DNA of 6,720 nt from an uncultured Eubacteriales bacterium (GTDB taxonomy: Bacteria > Bacillota > Clostridia > Christensenellales > Christensenellaceae), in NCBI GenBank assembly GCA_905193725.1, contig CAJJPW010000121.1, positions 1 through 6,720 of the forward strand. Reading direction: 5' to 3'. The notes under the pieces were generated by a model. It did no database searches. It was not told the DNA's origin and saw only the letters and a program-made list of their open reading frames with translations. Of the stretch, positions 1 to 6,300 are shown piece after piece. Both the position numbers and the translations under genes were made by a program. Each line of letters begins with the position of its first letter. The stretch's first letter is position 1.

Positions 1-303
1 GATGGCCTTTACGGTAGTCTCCATGCCTGCCACTACCTTGCCTTGACTCTGCTCTATGGTTGTGGTATACCCTTCGGTGTTAGCCTCCTTTTCAGACACT
101 ACATACTCCACATCGGCTGGGAATCCTTCCACATGGACGGACTCTCCATCTTTTAGCGTGAAGTTTGCTGCACCTTCTACAAACTCCACATCACCATAGG
201 CTCCCTCAATAGAGGAATCCCCTAGCTGAATGGTAAAGTGGAACTCCCGGTTTGGCTCACCGCCCAGTCCGGAGACCTCTTTGGACACCCACAGGTCTCC
301 ATC
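1..303 (-). other. C-terminal DUF7601 / FctA-like domain, truncated by window edge (residues 2140-2240)
   Basis: The sequence leaves the CnaB pattern: LWVSKEVSGLG (probable bonding Lys2147), then REFHFTIQLGD, FTLKDGESVHVEGFPADV and YVVSEKE (Glu2210), GYTTTI, ending METTVKAI. This is the pattern I know from DUF7601 (FctA / streptococcal pilin isopeptide-linkage-like) domains. They usually form the last folded domain before a short linker, LPXTG motif, membrane helix and basic tail. The closing strand with its Asn should lie just left of position 1, as should the wall-anchoring signal. The family match is from memory, not a profile search. Confidence 0.8.
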
Positions 304-3300
304 CAAGGCATTTGTGATGGTAAAGCCGTCGTATTCAACCTCGTACCCCTCTGGCACTTGCTTTTCCACCACAGTGTAGAGGATCTCCTTGCCGTTCTCA
401 TCGTATTTGGGCAGCCCTTTAAAGATATATTCCCACACGTTGTCTTCCCCACCGGTAATCGTCTGCCAAACCCACTCCAGGCCCACTGCATCTTTTTTCA
501 GTTCGGCCTCTTGGACTGGCTGACCGTTGGCATACAGCACTACCGTGATGCTCTCTGGGCGCAATCCACTTTGGTTATTGCTGTCCTGCCAAATCTTCTT
601 CACGGGAATTTGGATCTCTCCCGCCAACAGGTTGGTAAGTTGATATCCATCTTGCGCAGCAGTGTAGCCTTCTAGTGCAACCTCTTCTACGCGATAAGTA
701 TATCTATTGCCCTGGTCATCCGTCTTGGGCAGTTCCGTATACTGGTACTCCCATACGTCGCCCTCTTTGGACCATTCCGGTTCCACTTCTACTTGTTCCT
801 CTGGCTGGCCGGCTGTAGAGCGCCAGAGCACTAGCGCGAGATCATCTGGGCGGGTGCCATAGGCATTCCCATCGTCCTTCCAGGTTTTGGTTCCTGTGAT
901 GTCCATGTGAGCGATGTTGGAAATTGTCAGCGTTCCATCCTCTCTCTGCCCCATGTGAATCAAATAACCGGATTCTTCTGCAGGGATGCCTCCTACTTCC
1001 AACTCCTTTACAGAATAGAGATATCGAGCGCCAGTCTCATCGAACTTTTTCACCCCCGTGAAGCTTCCCTGCCAGCTGGTATCTTCCTGGAGCGCCAGCG
1101 TGAGCGGTTGCCCATCTTGCCCCAGCACGATTTCCGGCTCTTTATCAGAGTCTGTGGTGCGGTATAGTCCCACCAGAACCTCTTGCCGCTGCTCTTCCGG
1201 CACGCCGCCCCAGATCTTCTCCACGTCTATCTGAGTGAGCACTGTGTTGGTAATGGTAAAGCCATCTTGGGTGATATCGTAGTCATCTGTGTCCCATTCC
1301 TCTTTTACGGTATACTCGATAATCTTCCCATTTTCATCATATTTCTCCAGATCAGTAAAAGTATACTCCCAAGTGTTATCCTCTCCGCCAAAAAGACCAT
1401 ACCAGATATTTTGGAATAGATTGGCGTCCTTTTTGAGCTTCGCCCGCTGCATCTCTACCCCATTGGCATAGAGGACAAAGGTAACGCTCTCCGGCCGCAG
1501 ACCGTCCTCATTATCTCCATCATTCCACTGCTTTTGCACAGGAATCTGTATCTTCCCCGACAGAGTATTGGCAAGGTCATAGCCATTTTGAGCAAGCTTA
1601 TACCCATCCGGTATTCTCTCTTCTACTTGATAGGTATATCGTGCACCATTTGTATCATGGGTGGGCAGATCCGCATAGCGGTACGTCCACTGGTCTTTCT
1701 CATCGTTCTTCACCCACTGAGGCTGTACTTCTACCTTTTCCTTTCGCTGCTCCTCCGTCGTCCAACGCCATAGCGTCAGCTCTAACCCATCGGGCCGGGT
1801 AGCATAGGCATCCCCATTGTCCTTCCAGGTCTTTGTTCCCGTGATATCTATCTGTTCAACGTTCCGTATGAGGGTGGAATATCCATGCTCCCCCTTCTCG
1901 TCTGTATGGTAGATAAACAGCGAAGCCTGCTCTGCCGGTTTGCCGCCAATGGTGAGCTCACGGGCAAAGTAGAAGTACTCCCTGCCCTGGTCATCGTACT
2001 TGGGCAAATTGGCAAACGACCCCTGCCACTGGTTATTGCTATTCAAGGTACACTTCATTTGTTGCCCCGATGAATCCAGCACTGGCTCCTGATTGCCGCC
2101 CTCCGGGTTCCCATCCAGCGTGCGGTACAGCCCAACTACCACAGGCAGTTGCTCCCCACCGGGCACGCCATACCAGCGTTTTTCCACCTGCAATGAGGTT
2201 GCCTCCACATTGGTGAAGGTATACGACAAATGCCCATCTTGCCCTGTGCCAATCTCCGCTCCTTGTTGCACATATCCGGCCAGAGTTTCAGTTACTCGAT
2301 ACTGGGTTTTGCCATCTTGGGATAAATCACTTCCCGGCATGGCCTCTGGCAGATGCTCCCATACAGCCTTCCAAGGCTGGTATTCATAGTAGGCCGCTTC
2401 ATCATCCCCTGTGCCATCCAGCCGCACTTGGGCTCGAGGCGAGAATTTCTTCCAGCTTCCATCTGCGCCTTTGTACTCTAGCTCCATAGTTACAGGCACC
2501 TGCTTAGAGGAAGGGTTCCATTTTTTCTCTCCATACACCCGAGTTTCCTTCAGCGTGTTGGTAGCGTGGCTGCCCTGATAGGTGGTAAGATAAGCATCGT
2601 TAAAGCGTTCTCCATCCTCTATGATGTCATCGGGGTTCACCTTGCCGCCTTCCAATGCATAATCCGGCCGCAACTCCCGCGCCCGGTACAGGTACGCTGT
2701 ACCTGATAAGTCTGCCGAAGGAAGTCCGGACACCGTCAAGGATACGGAATTATCCCCATTTGTGCCATATAGCGTCTCCACCAAATCCACAGTGGAGCCG
2801 TCTTGCTGGTATGCCTTCACATTTTCCCACCTGGCACCGCCATCCAGTGAGCATTGGATCACAAAGCTGGTCTCCCAGGTGTAGTTCACGCGCCCTGTGT
2901 CCGGTCTGCTTCCATAGATATTATCTCCATCTCCTACCCAGGTCTTGGCAATGGTCAGATTCGTGGTCTCCAAACGGTTATATATATGGCGCGTGTTATC
3001 GTAGTTGTAGGTGGTTGGGTCCTGCTCTTTTCCATTTGCCCAATAGGCCGGTGAGAACAGACCTTCTCCAAAGATATATTCATACGTATGAGCGCCTGCG
3101 ACGTCTTCTCGGATGGTGATGAGCTGCTCTACCAAGCCGTAGGAGATCTTCGTCTCCACCACCCGATAGGCTAGCTGGGTAACAGTCCCCGTTTGCCCTT
3201 CCTTCACAATATAGTGAGGTAAGCCGCTAAAGGAGTAGTTCTTTCCCCACACATCCCCGTCATCTATCTTCCCTGTTTTGGTCTGGGTAAAGCGGTAATT

Positions 3301-6300
3301 CCCTCCAAACACTCGGTCGTAATTTGCGCCTAGAGCAGTGATAAAGTACGTGCTTGCATCCTGCCACTGGCTCACCTGTCCACCGGCGCCCAGTTCTCCT
3401 ACCTGCAATTGAAACTCCACGCTCAAGTCTATGCCCAGATAATCCTCCTCTATGACGTTGCCATCCGAATCCACCCAGCTCTTGCTAAACGGCACAGAAG
3501 TGGATAGAGAGTTGGTGAGCGGATTCATGGTGATCAGGCCATCCGTCCACTGATTTTCCGTCACTCTGCCCGAAGTGGGAGAGGAGGCGTAGTAAGAAGG
3601 CACCTGCTCCTTCACTGCATATTTCCACCGCATGCCATTGGGAGCGTACTTTTCTAGATTTTCATAGGTATATTTCCACACACCCGAAGCCTCATCTTTT
3701 TCCCAGATTGGGGTTGCAGCCACCTGTTCTTCTGGAATGGCGTTGCCCTGCCCTGGCTGGGCATCTGCATGGCGGTACAGCGTCAGGGTGATGCTGCTAG
3801 GGCGCAACCCAAAGATATCTCCATAGTCGTTCCAACGTTTTTCTCCTGTCAGGTTGGTGCGCTGTGGAGCGGGCTCCTGTCTGTTTGCAAAGGTGGCAGC
3901 AATCGCCACATCGCTGGCTGTCTCACCCCGTCCGCCCTCTTGGTTTTCGGTCACCTGCAAGTTGGATACTGAGACGCCTAAGCAATCATCTATCGTGAGC
4001 TCACCATAAGCCACATTGCCGCTCTTTGCCCAAGTGGTATATCCGTTAAGGTACGTCTTGATCTCTGTTACAGTATAGATGTATCTCGATCCATTTGGGG
4101 CATAGATATCCAGATCTTCAAAGGTTAGCACCTTTTCCACTGGGTCTCCCGGGACACTGGCTGCCTCATAGGCTGCCTTCACTTGCTGACTGGTCCAAGT
4201 GAGAGTATCCACCTGCTCCGGAGTAGATAGTGTTCCATCCTTTTTGCTATACTGCCGGGAGAGCTCAAAGGTGACTGCGGGATATGCCTCCGGCCCATCT
4301 ACGCCCATGGGCAGCTTGAGATATTTTTTCACAGAGAGCGCGCCTTTTACGCTATCGTATATGTTAGAGACCAGATACGTATTGATGGTTGGGTCGTGGT
4401 ATACTAAGCTGTCGTCTGGAGCCGGCGTATCAAACACATCTTCCTCTAAGGTATAGATATAGAGCTGCCCTCTATCATTGTACTTCGGCAGTTTCTGTGC
4501 ACCCTCCTCACCGGAAACCACAATCTGACCCGACTGGGGATCAACTGTAATCGTATTTTTCCCCTGGTATTCCAGCCGGAAAAGGTATGAGCCGTTTTGG
4601 TAGAGATCCGCCCACTGAGAGACTGTAAGGGTAGCTACGGCCTTGCGTGTCTCATCTCCTGCCCCTTGAATCTGTTGGTACAGTGTAAACTCCACTTCTG
4701 GCATATCTACACTTGGGTAGCCTGCGGGCATGTTGTTCCACAGTTTTCTCCCCTGAATGGTCACATTCTGGGCAATTTGGTTGGTAAACGTCCCCTCTTC
4801 TATCAATGCATAGTGTGGCGATTGGGCCTGTGCCGATTCTAATTTGCTCACATCCTGCACGTATGACAGGCCATTGGCGTCTGTAATCTCGTACTCCGTT
4901 CCAATGTCCTGTATTCCAGTTCCCGATCCTGTCGGAGCTCCGTATTGTACATCCAAGTAATCAAAATCCTTGGCGTTCACCGCGGTGTGCTCAGTGGCAT
5001 AGTATATGATCTCGTAGCCATAGTCATCGTACTTAGGCAGATTTTCCAGCAAGGCAATCCAATGCCACTCCTTATCGTACTGCCCTTCTGGGTCTGCCTC
5101 TTCATTGTACGTCCACTTGTAATTGACCAGATACAGGCTGGTTGACGTATCGCTGGGATCGGAGGACTGGTGAACGGTTTGGTAGATATTCAGGTAAATA
5201 TCCGGTCGCAGGTTATTCTGGTAGTTATAGTCGTCTTCCCATTGCTTATACCAGGAGACGTCTTTTGTCCCTACTCTGGTGTTTTCCACCGAAATCTCTT
5301 GGCTATCTGCGGAGTAGTGGTCTGCTACCTGATAAGAGGTCTGCTCTGTGGAAACCCGATATTCCCTTATGAACCCATAGAGCTCCTGATAGTCCTCATC
5401 CTGGCTCATCTGCTCCAGAGTGATCTCCCTTCCCTGTCTATCTACCCATACTTCTCTCACCCAGTAGTTGACCACCCGTCCATTACCATCGTATTTGGGC
5501 AATTCAAAGAAATGGTATTCCTTATTTGCCTGAGTGAGATCCAGACTTTGGATGGATGAGGCCTTTACCCCTTGGTCATCGAAAATGGCCACTGGCAAAT
5601 TGCCCACTGTGATGGTATCTGGCTGATCCAGTCCATTTCTGGTAATGGTATATCCCGGCTCATCCTCCCCATTGGCAAACTCCAACCTGAGTGCCGGTGC
5701 CACCTTTTTCCCCGCTGGCAAGGCGTCTATCGCCTCTTGTATTGCCACCCGATTGGTACCATCTCCATCCAGCCAGGATTTGGTAACCGTCAAATCCACA
5801 TTGCCTAGTCTTCGGTTTATTGCCACATACATGAGAGTGCCGTTGAGCCGCTCGCTCTGGTAGGTTACCTCATATTTATGGTACTGGGCAGTGAACTGAA
5901 TCGCCGTTTGGGCTGTGGGTTGCTCAGGGGTCTGATAGTTGGGCTCCCCGCCTTCTGCCGTTTGGGTATATGGTACAGGGGTGTCCCCCATTTTAGTCTC
6001 TAAGATATACACTTCCTCGGGGCGATAGCTGCCAATGGAAACCCACTGGTTCCACACGCCATTATTGAGCGTCACAGAGCGAATTAAATGATCATCCTCT
6101 CTGGCATATATCCCTATGGTGACAGGCTCCCGGTGGATAATATCGCTGTCATCAATCCACTGCTTGCGCACCATGATGACATTGCCTTCTCCTGGCGCAT
6201 TGATCACCGTGGTGTGGTACCCATCCTCCAATCTCTGGGTGGTATAAGTCGGCACCCAATTCTGATCCCCATTGGTCTCCAGCATCAGATACTCATACTG

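Larger units (their letters stand above)
304..1239 (-). repeat. Three-domain cassette A-B-C, copy 2 (domains 14-15-16)
   Basis: Second copy of the cassette, directly abutting the first. Similarity is still visible in the DNA: plus-strand positions 859-900 match 1804-1845 at 37 of 42 bases, an offset of 945. Of the five differences, three are synonymous and two swap Asn and Asp. Away from such blocks the copies have diverged considerably and differ by small in-frame gaps, so the duplication is not recent. Confidence 0.83.
1240..2205 (-). repeat. Three-domain cassette A-B-C, copy 1 (domains 11-12-13)
   Basis: Domains 11, 12 and 13 pair with 14, 15 and 16 in the same order. The bonding lysines are offset by 321, 315 and 312 residues. 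Each pair shares motifs not found in the other pairs: GVP/VGLYRT/WQGSF for A, ITGTKTWKD/TRPD for B, GLRPES/VLYANG/GGEDN for C. The unit, not the single domain, therefore appears to have been duplicated. Confidence 0.85.

Noticed and set aside
222..491. Minus-strand open frame of about 89 codons in another frame
   Set aside because: It overlaps domain 16 in a different frame on the same strand; the main frame has clear family motifs and this one has none.
238..675. Plus-strand open frame of about 145 codons, apparently hydrophobic and membrane-like
   Set aside because: It is antisense to domains 15-16. Its VFGQPF-type motif recurs in other plus-strand frames (around 1981-2040, 5020-5070 and 5490-5520) because it is simply the complement of the repeated LPKYD coding sequence.
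2655..3119. Plus-strand open frame of about 154 codons
   Set aside because: It lies entirely opposite the well-supported minus-strand domains 8 and 9, has no recognisable domain and is Pro/Ser/His/Arg-rich as expected for an antisense frame.
491..4329. Runs of six T (A on the coding strand) near 491, 2521 and 4324, considered as phase-variation slippage sites
   Set aside because: They encode ordinary Lys-Lys pairs, are short, and the frame is intact through all of them.
399..5503. Dispersed short plus-strand repeat resembling catcgta-ttgggca (near 399, 1990, 5024 and 5489), considered as an operator or uptake sequence
   Set aside because: Every copy falls in frame on the codons for the LPKYD turn, so protein-level conservation explains it.
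5170..5559. Plus-strand open frame of about 129 codons with hydrophobic stretches
   Set aside because: Antisense of domains 3-4; the hydrophobic runs come from complementing acidic and Tyr-rich codons. No ribosome-binding site or family resemblance was seen.
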